The notes below the pieces were generated by a model that was not told the DNA's origin, made no database searches, and saw only the letters and a program-made list of their open reading frames with translations. 64,000 nucleotides of DNA from Phyllobacterium sp. YR531 (GTDB lineage: Bacteria > Pseudomonadota > Alphaproteobacteria > Rhizobiales > Rhizobiaceae), in the NCBI RefSeq assembly GCF_000282595.1, contig NZ_AKIZ01000016.1, positions 124,001 through 188,000 of the forward strand, read 5' to 3'. Shown one piece after another: positions 1 to 8,888 of the stretch. A program made the translations under genes and the position numbers. The number at the start of each line of letters is the position of its first letter. Within the stretch, counting starts at the first letter, position 1.

Positions 1-2015
1 AGATCATCCGTATCGTGATCATGAATACCCGCGTCATTGTCGAGACCGATATCGCGCACCAGATCGAGTATTTGTGCTTTGAGACGTATAAGGCGGCGTG
101 GATCAACGCCTGACGCTTCGTAATATTCGTCGACCAGCGCTTCGAGGTCTTTTAACGGCCCATAGCTTTCGGCACGCGTCAGCGGCGGTGTCAAATGGTC
201 GATTATAACTGCAGACGAGCGGCGCTTCGCTTGAGTGCCCTCACCCGGATCGTTCACGATAAAGGGATAGATATGCGGAACCGGCCCCAAGACGGCTTCA
301 GGGTAACATGTTTCAGATAGCGCAAGTGATTTGCCGGGTAGCCACTCCATATTTCCATGCTTGCCGACATGAACAATGGCATGGGCGCAATAAGAATTCC
401 GCAGATATGCATAGAAGGCGAGATATCCATGTGGCGGAACGAGATCGGGCGAATGATATGTTTCTTTAGGATCGATATTGTAACCACGCGCCGGTTGAAT
501 GCCGACAAGAGTCTCACCAAATCTTGCCAGCGGCAAAGCAAAAGCACTGGCGCTAGCAATAAAGTATGGATCAGCTTCTGGCGTGCCCCAACGTTCTGCT
601 ATTGCCGATTGAATCGTTTGCGGAAGTTGTCCAAAGAACTCGTTGTAATGACTCAGTGAAATCGTTTCACGCACCTCGCGCCCGTCTATGGCCGCATTTG
701 TTGGACCAGCCATCAAGTGACTTATGAGCGCGTCACCATCGACAGGTACATCTGCAACCGCATATCCCTGTCGGCGCATAGCTTGGAGTATCTGCCACGT
801 GGCAGCGGGCGTATCCAAACCAACGCCATTGCCAAGACGGCCATCACGGTTAGGGTAATTTGCCATGATCAAAGCGACCGAACGATCAGCACGTTTTGTC
901 AAGCGGAGCTTTGCCCAATTTGCTGCCAGTTGTGCAACGAAATTAATGCGGTCTGCCAAAGGCTCATGCGTAACGATATTCGCCTGTACAGCCTCGTCAA
1001 AATGGCGGGCAGATTTGAACGACACAGCCCGGGATAAAACTCGTCCGTCTATTTCCGGCAAGGCGACATTCATTGCCAGATCGCGCGCAGACAGACCTTG
1101 GCCCGAATTACGCCACTGTTCCGCACTTGATCCCGAAAAAATCACCTGCAAGACGATAGCACCGTCATGTTCAAGCACGGTAGGCTTGCGAGATACCCCC
1201 GGCACCGAAACTGCGAAACCGGTTGCGTTCAAAACGACTGCCGGTCCAGCGTCTTCGAAAATTCCTGTCAGCGTCGCCACCGAAACTGGATCTTTCAGGC
1301 TGGAAACAAACACTGGCAGAGGATTGAGGCCCTTGCCCAACAACGCCTGAACCAGAGCATCAACCGGCTGCGTCTGCCCGCTTTGCACAAGTGCGCGATA
1401 GAAGCAGATCGCAACGATAGGTGCCTCTTCTCTCCAATGCGCGCGCAACTCAGATAACGAGGGAGCAGAACTGCCCGACCACCAAAGGCCAGATTTCAAT
1501 AGTGGGGCCGCTTCCTGCGGTTTTTCTCCACCGCCTGTCATTACCGCGCAATAATCGAGGAAGCGTTGTGCGTTTTGCGCTCCGCCCTCCAGCAAATAGT
1601 GCCATAGAGCTTCCCTGTCTTGGCGCGGCACTGTAGAAAATCGATCAAGGCCGGGATCCGGTTTATCGTCACCGGGCAAAACTGCGAGTTGAACCTTGTA
1701 GTTCAGGGCACACGCATGAAGCGCTTCGAGTCCGTAAGGCCAGTAGCTCTCGCCGCCGATGATCCTGACAACGATGAGCTTTGAATGTCGCGCTGTGCGC
1801 TCAATATAGGCATCCACAGACATTGGATGAGCGAGCGCCATCATATTAGCCAAGCGCAACGACATGCCATTCGAAGCTTGCCGTTGAGCCATGCCGAGGC
1901 TGGCGAGCTCGGTATCCGCAGCAGAAAGGAACAGTACGTCTCCCGGCGTCTGGCCGAGGTCAATGGCCTCGCTACCTTCAGCTATCGTGCCTTTTTGGGC
2001 CAACAGGAGATGCAT
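1..2015 (-). CDS. cobN: CobN, cobaltochelatase large subunit (N-terminal part)
   Basis: The minus strand is open from an ATG at 2015 to the window edge (about 671 codons), so only the N-terminal half of a normally ~1250-residue protein is present. The start MHLLLAQKGTI and the following SEAIDLGQTPGDVLFLSAAD are typical of alphaproteobacterial CobN. With CobS and CobT it inserts Co2+ into hydrogenobyrinic acid a,c-diamide, the ATP-dependent step of the aerobic B12 pathway, in the cytoplasm. It starts 11 bases after cobW ends and is the last visible gene of the riboswitch-led operon. The family identity is recognised from sequence; the C-terminal half lies outside the window. Confidence 0.93.
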   Translation of the reverse strand, partial: MHLLLAQKGTIAEGSEAIDLGQTPGDVLFLSAADTELASLGMAQRQASNGMSLRLANMMALAHPMSVDAYIERTARHSKLIVVRIIGGESYWPYGLEALHACALNYKVQLAVLPGDDKPDPGLDRFSTVPRQDREALWHYLLEGGAQNAQRFLDYCAVMTGGGEKPQEAAPLLKSGLWWSGSSAPSLSELRAHWREEAPIVAICFYRALVQSGQTQPVDALVQALLGKGLNPLPVFVSSLKDPVSVATLTGIFEDAGPAVVLNATGFAVSVPGVSRKPTVLEHDGAIVLQVIFSGSSAEQWRNSGQGLSARDLAMNVALPEIDGRVLSRAVSFKSARHFDEAVQANIVTHEPLADRINFVAQLAANWAKLRLTKRADRSVALIMANYPNRDGRLGNGVGLDTPAATWQILQAMRRQGYAVADVPVDGDALISHLMAGPTNAAIDGREVRETISLSHYNEFFGQLPQTIQSAIAERWGTPEADPYFIASASAFALPLARFGETLVGIQPARGYNIDPKETYHSPDLVPPHGYLAFYAYLRNSYCAHAIVHVGKHGNMEWLPGKSLALSETCYPEAVLGPVPHIYPFIVNDPGEGTQAKRRSSAVIIDHLTPPLTRAESYGPLKDLEALVDEYYEASGVDPRRLIRLKAQILDLVRDIGLDNDAGIHDHDTDD

Positions 2016-2026
2016 TCAATATCCGA

Positions 2027-3079
2027 TCAGGCGGCAGCAGCAGTAACAGCTGATGTAATTGCTGCAGTGTCTATGTCATGTAAGCCTATCACAACCAGAC
2101 GGGTCTGACGCTCTTCACCATCGTTCCAGCTACGATCAAAATAGTGTTCGATACGTGACCCGACGGCCTGCACTACCAGACGCATTGGCTTTCCAGGCAC
2201 ATCAACGAAGCCTTTCAATCGCAGGATATCGTGATCGACGATTACGCCTTTAAGTTTCTCAACAAAAGATTTTGGCTCGATGACAGGCCCCAAGCCAACA
2301 ACAAAACTTTCGAACTCGTCATGGTCATGTTCTTCGCCAGCCTCGTGTTCCATCTCATGATGGGACTTTCGGTTTGCGATGTCTTCCTCAGTTCCGATGC
2401 CAAGACCGAGCAAAAGCTCATTACTGAGCTTACCGAAACTTGCCGACACCATATTGAGCGAACGTGATGAGCGACTCTGCACGTCACCCTTGACGCCAGC
2501 AAGCTGCGTATCGTCGATAAGATCGGTCTTATTCAGGACAATGAGATCAGCAGCGCGTATCTGATCTTCAAATAACTCCTCAAGTGGGCTTTCATGATCA
2601 AGCGATTCATCCTGCTCGCGTTGAGCATCAACCTTGTCATGGTCATCAGCAAAACGGCCTTCGGAGACGGCAGCAGCATCAATAACTGTCACGACACCAT
2701 CGACGGTAACCTGTGTCTTGATTTCGGGCCAATTGAAGGCTGCAACAAGCGGTTGCGGCAATGCTAGGCCAGACGTCTCGATTACAATGTGGTCGAACCG
2801 TTCAGGCCGATCCAGAAGTTTGGTCATTGTCGGAATAAAATCATCGGCTACTGTACAGCAAATACAGCCATTGTTCAGTTCGATCATATCTTCATCGCGG
2901 CAGGCCTCTATACCGCAACCTTTAAGCAAATTACCGTCAACGCCCAGATCACCAAACTCGTTTATGATCAGCGCTATGCGCTTACCATTGGCATTTTCGA
3001 GCAGGTTGCGGATCATTGTCGTTTTGCCCGAGCCGAGAAAGCCAGTGATGACTGTAGCCGGAATCTTGTGACCCTGCAT
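2027..3079 (-). CDS. cobW: CobW, GTPase / metallochaperone of cobalamin synthesis
   Basis: A 350-residue G3E-family GTPase. The Walker A motif GFLGSGKT is at residues 13-20 and the family metal site CICC at 72-75, followed by an NKTD-type guanine motif (LNKTDL near residue 180). A His/Glu/Asp-rich loop near residues 238-256 (HHEMEHEAGEEHDHDE) suggests metal binding, and a CobW C-terminal domain follows. The family is thought to deliver Co2+ to CobNST. It lies between cobP (3-base gap) and cobN (11-base gap), clearly in the cobalamin operon, which separates it from the zinc-type COG0523 proteins. Confidence 0.93.
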   Translation of the reverse strand: MQGHKIPATVITGFLGSGKTTMIRNLLENANGKRIALIINEFGDLGVDGNLLKGCGIEACRDEDMIELNNGCICCTVADDFIPTMTKLLDRPERFDHIVIETSGLALPQPLVAAFNWPEIKTQVTVDGVVTVIDAAAVSEGRFADDHDKVDAQREQDESLDHESPLEELFEDQIRAADLIVLNKTDLIDDTQLAGVKGDVQSRSSRSLNMVSASFGKLSNELLLGLGIGTEEDIANRKSHHEMEHEAGEEHDHDEFESFVVGLGPVIEPKSFVEKLKGVIVDHDILRLKGFVDVPGKPMRLVVQAVGSRIEHYFDRSWNDGEERQTRLVVIGLHDIDTAAITSAVTAAAA

Positions 3080-3082
3080 TGT

Positions 3083-3607
3083 TTATCCCTTCATTTTGAG
3101 TGGCAGTCCTGCTGCCACGAAATAGACTTTTGCCGCAACTGCTGCCACGGCTTGATGTAACCGGCCTGCGTGATCGCGAAACTCCCGCGCCATTCGGTTT
3201 TCCGGTACAATTCCGAGCCCGACCTCATTGGAGACTAATATAACGGCTCCCTCGAAGTGACCCAGTATATTTGTCAAGCGTTTCGCTTCCGCATCGATAT
3301 CGCGTTCAGCCATCATCAAATTGGTCAGCCATAACGTAAGGCAGTCAACCAGAATTGCTGTCTCGCCACCTGCGAGACTTTCAAGTTTACCCACCAGATC
3401 AAGCGGCTCTTCGACCGTTATCCATTGCGATCCACGCCTTGATTTATGATGCCCGATCCGTTCGGACATTTCTTCATCCCAAGCTCTGCCAGTGGCGAGA
3501 TAAATCGCCTCCGATCCGTAAGCCTCAATCAAACTTTCGGCAAAGGAAGATTTGCCGGAACGCGCCCCCCCCAGAATGAAGGTAACCTCACGCTCCAGCA
3601 AATACAT
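3083..3607 (-). CDS. cobP: CobP/CobU, adenosylcobinamide kinase / guanylyltransferase
   Basis: A 174-residue bifunctional enzyme that phosphorylates adenosylcobinamide and transfers GMP to it, giving AdoCbi-GDP for lower-ligand attachment. The P-loop GGARSGKS spans residues 13-20. The conserved region [11 protein letters not shown] and the segment [21 protein letters not shown] with RDHAGRLHQ are family hallmarks. The length is normal. Its ATG shares one base with the cbtA stop codon (TGATG), so translation is probably coupled; cobW follows after 3 bases. Confidence 0.95.
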   Translation of the reverse strand: MYLLEREVTFILGGARSGKSSFAESLIEAYGSEAIYLATGRAWDEEMSERIGHHKSRRGSQWITVEEPLDLVGKLESLAGGETAILVDCLTLWLTNLMMAERDIDAEAKRLTNILGHFEGAVILVSNEVGLGIVPENRMAREFRDHAGRLHQAVAAVAAKVYFVAAGLPLKMKG

Positions 3608-4332
3608 CAGGCCTCTAGCTCCGAGGAGGCATAATTCTGAATCGCCCAGCCAAGTGCAGTGCCGAGTACAACCCAGAAGAAAAGGTTTGTTGTCAGCGTG
3701 GAAACTGCAAATTCCGAGGCTAGCGTGGGAGGAACTGCCGAGGTCAAATCTTCCGCCTCAGGAGCACCATAAATGTGGGGGGCAACAATCAGTACGAAAC
3801 CAAGCAATTTTGCCCATATCTGGTCGCGAAGCACGATGAGATAAACACCGCCTGCTGTTAGAACCACAGTAATCAGCCACCAGGCTTGACGCGTGGCCAG
3901 ATCAGCGGCTGGCATTGCGGGTAGCTCCGGTGCCAGACTGAACGCAGGCGCAAAATTAAAGATGAAAAAGCCGGCAAGCCCCCAATAGATCCCATTCTGT
4001 ACTGTAATGCGACGACCAAGGAAAAGTGCGGCAGCACCAGTAATCAGGGCAAACCCCGCTCCGGCCACAAGATTGATAAGCAAAGTATTACCAAAACGCC
4101 CGAAAGGCAGTTCAGGACCTGCTTCTTCAGCATGCTCATGTGGCGCTACTGCTGCAGGAACGGTTTCGGTCGTTGCCGCTGGAGCGTCGTGAGAATGGCC
4201 TTCACCACCTGCATTTTCATACTCTTCAGCGTGTAAGATGAGCGGCACATTTTTAACATACATGGCCGGTGTCAAAAGAATACCGGCAAACAGGCCAGCT
4301 ACGATAGTAGCCAAAAGATATTTGACCAACAT
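3607..4332 (-). CDS. cbtA: CbtA, predicted cobalt transporter subunit
   Basis: About 241 residues from the ATG at 4332, preceded by GGGGGAG about 8 bases upstream. A further in-frame start 60 bases upstream lacks this site and adds an atypical N-terminus. The protein has roughly five hydrophobic helices, and a His/Glu-rich loop (residues ~35-75, with HSHDA and HEHAEEAG) that could bind metal. CbtA/CbtB are predicted Co2+ uptake proteins defined by their association with B12 riboswitches. Position in a riboswitch-led cob operon supports this; transport has been inferred for the family rather than shown here. Confidence 0.9.
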   Translation of the reverse strand: MLVKYLLATIVAGLFAGILLTPAMYVKNVPLILHAEEYENAGGEGHSHDAPAATTETVPAAVAPHEHAEEAGPELPFGRFGNTLLINLVAGAGFALITGAAALFLGRRITVQNGIYWGLAGFFIFNFAPAFSLAPELPAMPAADLATRQAWWLITVVLTAGGVYLIVLRDQIWAKLLGFVLIVAPHIYGAPEAEDLTSAVPPTLASEFAVSTLTTNLFFWVVLGTALGWAIQNYASSELEA

Positions 4333-4458
4333 GGAATTCACTCCCCCATTCGCAAAAACGCGACGCCGGGCACCTGAAAGTCCCCGGACCAAACAATCTT
4401 CAATTTTTCAATGCTTAAGCGCTGATAGCTGAATCAGTTTATCCAGCCGTCAGAAAAC

Positions 4459-4638
4459 TCAATGGCAGGGAAATCCGTATGAATGGCGGGTATCATGCGC
4501 TGTGTCATGCAGTGTCTCAGAATGTGAAAGACCTACGCCATAAATAATGAAGACGCCAAGCAGCAACGAAACAACAGCGGTTGTCAGACGTGATGCGAGT
4601 GGAAGAGAAATCGTATCTGAAGTACGAGCGGTAGCCAT
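4459..4638 (-). CDS. cbtB: CbtB, small cobalt transporter subunit
   Basis: A 59-residue protein starting at the ATG at 4638, 7 bases after a GGAGG site. It has one transmembrane helix (TTAVVSLLLGVFIIYGVGL) and a His-rich C-terminus ending HDTRHSYGFPCH, the metal-binding signature of CbtB. It is the first gene after the cobalamin riboswitch and lies upstream of cbtA with a 126-base gap. A longer in-frame start inside the leader would cover the ribosome site and is rejected. Confidence 0.92.
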   Translation of the reverse strand: MATARTSDTISLPLASRLTTAVVSLLLGVFIIYGVGLSHSETLHDTAHDTRHSYGFPCH

Positions 4639-4656
4639 AACAACCTCCGTGCAGGG

Positions 4657-4679
4657 CCGGAAGGGACAATCCCCTTCGG
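4657..4679 (-). promoter_or_regulatory. Hairpin in the B12 leader, possible expression platform
   Basis: A bulged stem (CCGAAGGGG opposite CCCTTCCGG, read on the minus strand) sits between the riboswitch aptamer and the cbtB ribosome site. It has no U-run, so control of translation initiation is more likely than termination. This reading is an inference from position and pairing. Confidence 0.45.
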
Positions 4680-4698
4680 TTTTGGGCACTATTACCCT

Positions 4699-4906
4699 AT
4701 GACTGGCAGGTCTCCTGGCTCGCGGGTCACAAGATCAATGCCGTCTTCCCGGTTTCCCAGTGACTGCCGCAGGCATTTGCTCCGGCATTGGCATTGTCCT
4801 AACCGCTCTACAGTCGCGGGGTCGGCTGCGGTTAGGTCGCCCTGATGGGTACGACCGTCGCATTCCCTTTTGATCCCTTGGCCTTTGGCCAATACGGGAA
4901 CCAATC
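4699..4906 (-). promoter_or_regulatory. Cobalamin riboswitch
   Basis: Read on the minus strand, the leader contains the conserved cobalamin aptamer blocks in order: GGTTCCCG, AAAAGGGAATGCGG-like, GACCCCGCGACTGTA-like, GTCACTGGGAAACCGGGAAG, and the terminal B12-box-like GAGCCAGGAGACCTGCC. Order, spacing and length (~208 bases) match the AdoCbl class. It lies about 60 bases upstream of cbtB and should repress cbtBA-cobPWN when adenosylcobalamin is plentiful. Confidence 0.95.
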
Positions 4907-4977
4907 ATCATATAAACGTTATCCACCAAGCTTCCGAAAAGTCAAACGAATCTGCGACACAAGTAACGCTAGCCACG

Positions 4978-6438
4978 TCATCCAGCGCGTTTAAGGGCAA
5001 ATAGCCCGTCGATATCCAGAACTCTTTCCAATTGCGCGGCTATTGAGTCGAGTGCCGCATCCACACCCGCATGATAATCAACTGCAGAGGCCGAGATTCC
5101 CATGGACTGTAGCAATGCTGTCCGAAACGCATCTGCATTGAAAAGTCCGTGCATATAAGTACCGAAAACTTTGCCGTCAGCGGATATTGCTCCGTCGGCC
5201 TTGCCGTTAATTCTTACCGTTGGACGAGCACAGTCTGGTCCAGTCGTTTGACCGAGATGAATCTCGTAACCTTTCAACGGAAGGTCAAACTGGTATGAAT
5301 GCGCTTCCACATTGCGTACAATTTTCTCCGGCTCCATAACTGTATCGACATCCAGATAACCGAGCCCGGCCACAGTCTGGGCACTGCCTTCTATTCCGTA
5401 AGGATCAGATACGGTTTTACCCAACATCTGATACCCGCCACAAATACCGATAATATGGCCTCCATGACGCCGGTGCTGCTGAAGATCGACTTCCCAACCA
5501 TTTTCACGGAAACGCTGAAGATCACCAACTGTAGACTTGGAACCTGGAATAATGATCAATTCTGCGTCGGTGGGCAGTCTTTCGCCGCTTCTGACCATAA
5601 CAACATCGACATCAGGTTCAGCTATCAACGGATCAAAATCATCAAAATTGGCGATGCGGTCCAAGATAGGCACCGCGATTTTCAATGCCCGCCTATCATG
5701 TTTGACAAGGCGTTCCAATATTACCGAGTCCTCTGCCGGCAGGCGTGACGCATCCTTCAACCACGGCACCACTCCAAACGAGGGCCACCCTGTGAAGGTC
5801 GTAATTGACTTCAGGCCGTCATCAAACAGCGAAACGTCTCCGCGAAACTTGTTGATGATATAGCCCGCGATCATATCACGATCTTCTGCAGGCAAGATCG
5901 TATGGGTCCCTACTATTGATGCGATGACGCCGCCCCGATCAATATCTCCTACAAGAACAACCGGCACATTTGCTTTGATGGCAAAGCCCATATTAGCAAT
6001 ATCACCGGCACGCAAATTGATCTCTGCGGGTGATCCTGCACCTTCTACAATCACGATATCGGCACCCGCTCGAACAATATCCCACGACTGCACAACGGCA
6101 TCCAGCAGTTGGGATTTGAGCTTTTGGTAATCTTTGCCTTTGGCCTGTCCCCAAACCTTTCCCTGTACGATAATCTGGCTGCCGGTTTCCGATTGAGGTT
6201 TCAATAGAACTGGATTCATATGGACTGATGATGGAACGCCGCATGCCAGCGCCTGCAGCCATTGAGCGCGACCGATCTCGCCCCCGTCATCGCTGACCGC
6301 CGCATTATTCGACATATTCTGCGGCTTGAAGGGCATAACTCTCAAACCACGATTTCGCGCTAGGCGGCACAATCCCGCCACCAAAACGGATTTGCCAACG
6401 TCTGAGCCAGTTCCTTGCAACATGATTGCGTGTGTCAT
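4978..6438 (-). CDS. cobQ: CobQ, cobyric acid synthase
   Basis: 486 residues from the ATG at 6438, beginning MTHAIMLQGTGSDVGKS with the P-loop at residues 9-17. The N-terminal dethiobiotin-synthetase-like domain contains FKPQNMSNNAAV, and the C-terminal class I glutamine amidotransferase domain contains the nucleophile Cys in GICGGYQMLG. It amidates four carboxylates of adenosylcobyrinic acid a,c-diamide. The reading frame is open for 72 more codons upstream, but those residues do not look like the family and the shorter form matches the normal length. It is on the same strand as the cbt-cob operon but upstream of the riboswitch, so it is probably a separate unit. Confidence 0.95.
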   Translation of the reverse strand: MTHAIMLQGTGSDVGKSVLVAGLCRLARNRGLRVMPFKPQNMSNNAAVSDDGGEIGRAQWLQALACGVPSSVHMNPVLLKPQSETGSQIIVQGKVWGQAKGKDYQKLKSQLLDAVVQSWDIVRAGADIVIVEGAGSPAEINLRAGDIANMGFAIKANVPVVLVGDIDRGGVIASIVGTHTILPAEDRDMIAGYIINKFRGDVSLFDDGLKSITTFTGWPSFGVVPWLKDASRLPAEDSVILERLVKHDRRALKIAVPILDRIANFDDFDPLIAEPDVDVVMVRSGERLPTDAELIIIPGSKSTVGDLQRFRENGWEVDLQQHRRHGGHIIGICGGYQMLGKTVSDPYGIEGSAQTVAGLGYLDVDTVMEPEKIVRNVEAHSYQFDLPLKGYEIHLGQTTGPDCARPTVRINGKADGAISADGKVFGTYMHGLFNADAFRTALLQSMGISASAVDYHAGVDAALDSIAAQLERVLDIDGLFALKRAG

Positions 6439-6546
6439 GGGCTTTGAGTAGCGGATATGTCTTTCTCTTCCTAGCCCCATCCAAACCGTTGCGCGCTTGA
6501 GCGCATTCGATACACTGACAGACAGAAATATTCGGGAGGAATTATA

Positions 6547-7713
6547 ATGGATGCAGTCGTAGATTCGACGGCTAGCCAATTTGAACTGAATGAAGACCAA
6601 CTGGCAATTCAGGATATGGCGCGTGCCTTTGCGGCTGATCGCGTCACGCCTCAAGCATTAGCTTGGGACCGCGACAAACATTTTCCTGCTGACGTGATCC
6701 GGGAAACGGGCCCGCTAGGCATGGGTGGCATTTACGTTCGCGAAGATTTTGGTGGATCGGGTCTGAAGCGGCTTGATGCCGTTCTGATTTTTGAAGCACT
6801 CTCTGCGGCATGCCCGGCATTTTCAGCGTTCGTATCAATCCACAATATGTCGACATGGATGATCGATCTGTTCGGAACAGAAGCTCAGCGACAACAATTT
6901 GTACCCAAGCTGACATCCATGGAATGGCTTGGCAGCTATTGCTTAACCGAACCAAACTCTGGGTCCGATGCCGCAGCGCTGAAAACAACTGCCGTCCTTG
7001 ACGGCGACTATTATGTTTTGAATGGAACCAAGCAATTTATCTCCGGGGCGGGTGACAGCGACATCTATGTTACCATGGTACGAACCGGAGAATCGGGACC
7101 GAAAGGCATTTCCGCACTTGTGATTCCCAAAGACGCTCCCGGTCTCTCGTTTGGTGCCAATGAATTCAAGATGGGTTGGAATGCACAATCAACCCGCACG
7201 GTTATCTTCGATGACTGTCGAGTCCCTGTTGCGAACAGACTTGGCGCGGAAGGCGATGGGTTCAAAATTGCCATGGGCGGCCTTGATGGCGGCCGTCTGA
7301 ACATAGCAGCATGTTCTTTAGGTGGAGCCCAATCTGCACTGGACAAAGCGATCGCCTATGCTTCGGAGCGCAAGGCATTTGGCAAGGCAATCAACCAGTT
7401 TCAGGCATTGCAGTTTAAACTTGCTGATATGGAGACCGACCTTTCAGCAGCTCGCATGCTGCTGTACACGGCTGCCTCGAAACTTGATGCCAAGGCTCAC
7501 GATGCATCAAAATGGTCAGCGATGGCCAAGCGCTTTGTCACCGACAAGGGTTTCGATATCGCCAATGATGCACTTCAGATCCATGGCGGGTATGGCTATC
7601 TGCATGACTACGGCGTAGAAAAAATAGTTCGCGACCTGCGTGTGCATCAGATACTGGAAGGCACAAACGAGATAATGCGAGTGATCATCGCGCGGCATAT
7701 GATCAAACAATAA
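6547..7713 (+). CDS. Acyl-CoA dehydrogenase, isobutyryl-CoA dehydrogenase-like
   Basis: A 388-residue flavoprotein with the usual three-domain layout. FAD/substrate motifs include CLTEPNSGSDAA (near residue 136) and GERKAFGK-like ASERKAFGKAI. The catalytic Glu is probably the one in ILEGTNEIMR near the C-terminus, and IHGGYGYLHDY is the conserved C-terminal segment. GGAGGA precedes the ATG. It lies 27 bases upstream of mmsB, which favours the branched-chain (valine) pathway: isobutyryl-CoA to methacrylyl-CoA. A 2-methylbutyryl- or short-chain acyl-CoA substrate cannot be excluded. Confidence 0.9.
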   Translation: MDAVVDSTASQFELNEDQLAIQDMARAFAADRVTPQALAWDRDKHFPADVIRETGPLGMGGIYVREDFGGSGLKRLDAVLIFEALSAACPAFSAFVSIHNMSTWMIDLFGTEAQRQQFVPKLTSMEWLGSYCLTEPNSGSDAAALKTTAVLDGDYYVLNGTKQFISGAGDSDIYVTMVRTGESGPKGISALVIPKDAPGLSFGANEFKMGWNAQSTRTVIFDDCRVPVANRLGAEGDGFKIAMGGLDGGRLNIAACSLGGAQSALDKAIAYASERKAFGKAINQFQALQFKLADMETDLSAARMLLYTAASKLDAKAHDASKWSAMAKRFVTDKGFDIANDALQIHGGYGYLHDYGVEKIVRDLRVHQILEGTNEIMRVIIARHMIKQ

Positions 7714-7740
7714 AGTAGAATATTCAGGGAGAGTGCTGCG

Positions 7741-8631
7741 ATGACAACAATCGCTTTCATTGGTTTGGGACATATGGGCAATCCGATGGCCGCAAACCTT
7801 GTCAAAGCCGGACACAAAGTTCTGGGCTTTGATCTGTTGCCGGATAATCTTTCAGTAGCTACGGAAAACGGGGTATCCGTGGCGTCAAGTGCAGAGGCGG
7901 CCGTTGCAGACGCCGATGTCGTCATCACTATGCTGCCAGCCGGCAAACACGTTCTATCCGTTTATGAATCCGTGATAAAAAACGCAAAAGTCGGGGCACT
8001 TTTCATAGACTCATCCACCATAGACGTGGACTCCGCACGTCAAGCGCATAACATTGCGAAAAAGAACCAATTGCTTTCAGTAGATGCGCCCGTGTCCGGG
8101 GGTATCGGTGGTGCGGCAGCGGGCACACTGACATTCATGGTGGGTGGTAGCGCTGATGCCTTTGCAAAGGCGGAACCCGTTCTAAAAAAAATGGGAGCAA
8201 GAATTGTTCACTGCGGAGATGCTGGCAACGGCCAAGCGGCAAAGATCTGCAACAACATGATCCTCGGCATTTCAATGATCGGTGTCAGCGAAGCCTTCAC
8301 ATTGGCCGAAAAACTCGGACTGTCTCATCAGTCACTTTTTGACGTTGCCTCCACTTCATCGGGCCAGTGCTGGTCATTGACAACATATTGTCCAGTCCCT
8401 GGCCCTGTAGCCACCTCTCCTGCCAACAATGATTACAAGCCGGGATTTGCAGCGGCATTAATGCTGAAGGATTTGAAGCTTTCCCAAGACGCGGCAAAAA
8501 GCGTCGGAGCTGCCACTCCGTTAGGTGCTCACGCAGAAGCAATTTATGAAGAGTTTGGTGCTGCAGGGAATGAGGGATCGGATTTTTCCGGTATCATCAA
8601 TCACCTTCGAACTGCCCGGCGCGAAGATTAA
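7741..8631 (+). CDS. mmsB: 3-hydroxyisobutyrate dehydrogenase
   Basis: A 296-residue member of the beta-hydroxyacid dehydrogenase family. It starts with the NAD-binding motif FIGLGHMGNPMA, has the substrate segment DAPVSGGIGGAAAGTLTFMVGG and the catalytic Lys in GQAAKICNNM. It oxidises 3-hydroxyisobutyrate to methylmalonate semialdehyde in valine degradation. GGGAGAG precedes the ATG. It is second in a two-gene unit with the acyl-CoA dehydrogenase; methylmalonate-semialdehyde dehydrogenase and the hydrolase are not in the window. Confidence 0.93.
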   Translation: MTTIAFIGLGHMGNPMAANLVKAGHKVLGFDLLPDNLSVATENGVSVASSAEAAVADADVVITMLPAGKHVLSVYESVIKNAKVGALFIDSSTIDVDSARQAHNIAKKNQLLSVDAPVSGGIGGAAAGTLTFMVGGSADAFAKAEPVLKKMGARIVHCGDAGNGQAAKICNNMILGISMIGVSEAFTLAEKLGLSHQSLFDVASTSSGQCWSLTTYCPVPGPVATSPANNDYKPGFAAALMLKDLKLSQDAAKSVGAATPLGAHAEAIYEEFGAAGNEGSDFSGIINHLRTARRED

Positions 8632-8693
8632 ACTAAATTCAAGATTACATACCAAAATTTGCAAAATTTAGATTTGTTTAAGTTCTCGATAAC

Positions 8694-8888
8694 CTAGCGG
8701 TAACGATGTCCGGTTAAAACTTGGCGGGTGAGTAGATCAAGACCCTGCTCACCACTCCGGATCAAGTACTGCGTACCGGGGCTGTATCTTCTGCCGAATT
8801 TATCAATCGGCAGTGCCATTTGTAGTTTGGCAAAAAAACCGTGCTGTTCCATATCGGACAGGGCGGTTTTTTTGTTCTTTCTAATCAA
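8694..8888 (-). CDS. Possible small hypothetical protein (64 aa, TTG start)
   Basis: An open frame from a TTG at 8888 (with AAGGGC just upstream) to TAG at 8694. The product is basic at its N-terminus (MIRKNKKTALSD) and ends LLTRQVLTGHRYR, with balanced, soluble-protein-like composition. I do not recognise it. The same DNA can fold into several hairpins on the plus strand, so it could instead be part of a structured transcript. Low confidence that it is translated. Confidence 0.3.
   Translation of the reverse strand: MIRKNKKTALSDMEQHGFFAKLQMALPIDKFGRRYSPGTQYLIRSGEQGLDLLTRQVLTGHRYR
8832..8873. terminator. Terminator-like hairpin
   Basis: A run of A followed by CCG pairs with CGG followed by a run of seven T, with additional inner pairing (GCTG/CAG). 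The A-tract/T-tract flanks make it usable in both directions, downstream of mmsB or of a short transcript in this gap. It overlaps the start of the uncertain minus-strand ORF. Confidence 0.5.

Noticed and set aside
865-1350. Plus-strand frame of 161 codons at the left edge
   Set aside because: Antisense to CobN, whose protein is clearly recognisable on the other strand.
6439-6654. 72-codon N-terminal extension of CobQ
   Set aside because: The extension does not resemble the family and CobQ orthologues start just before the P-loop, at the ATG used here.
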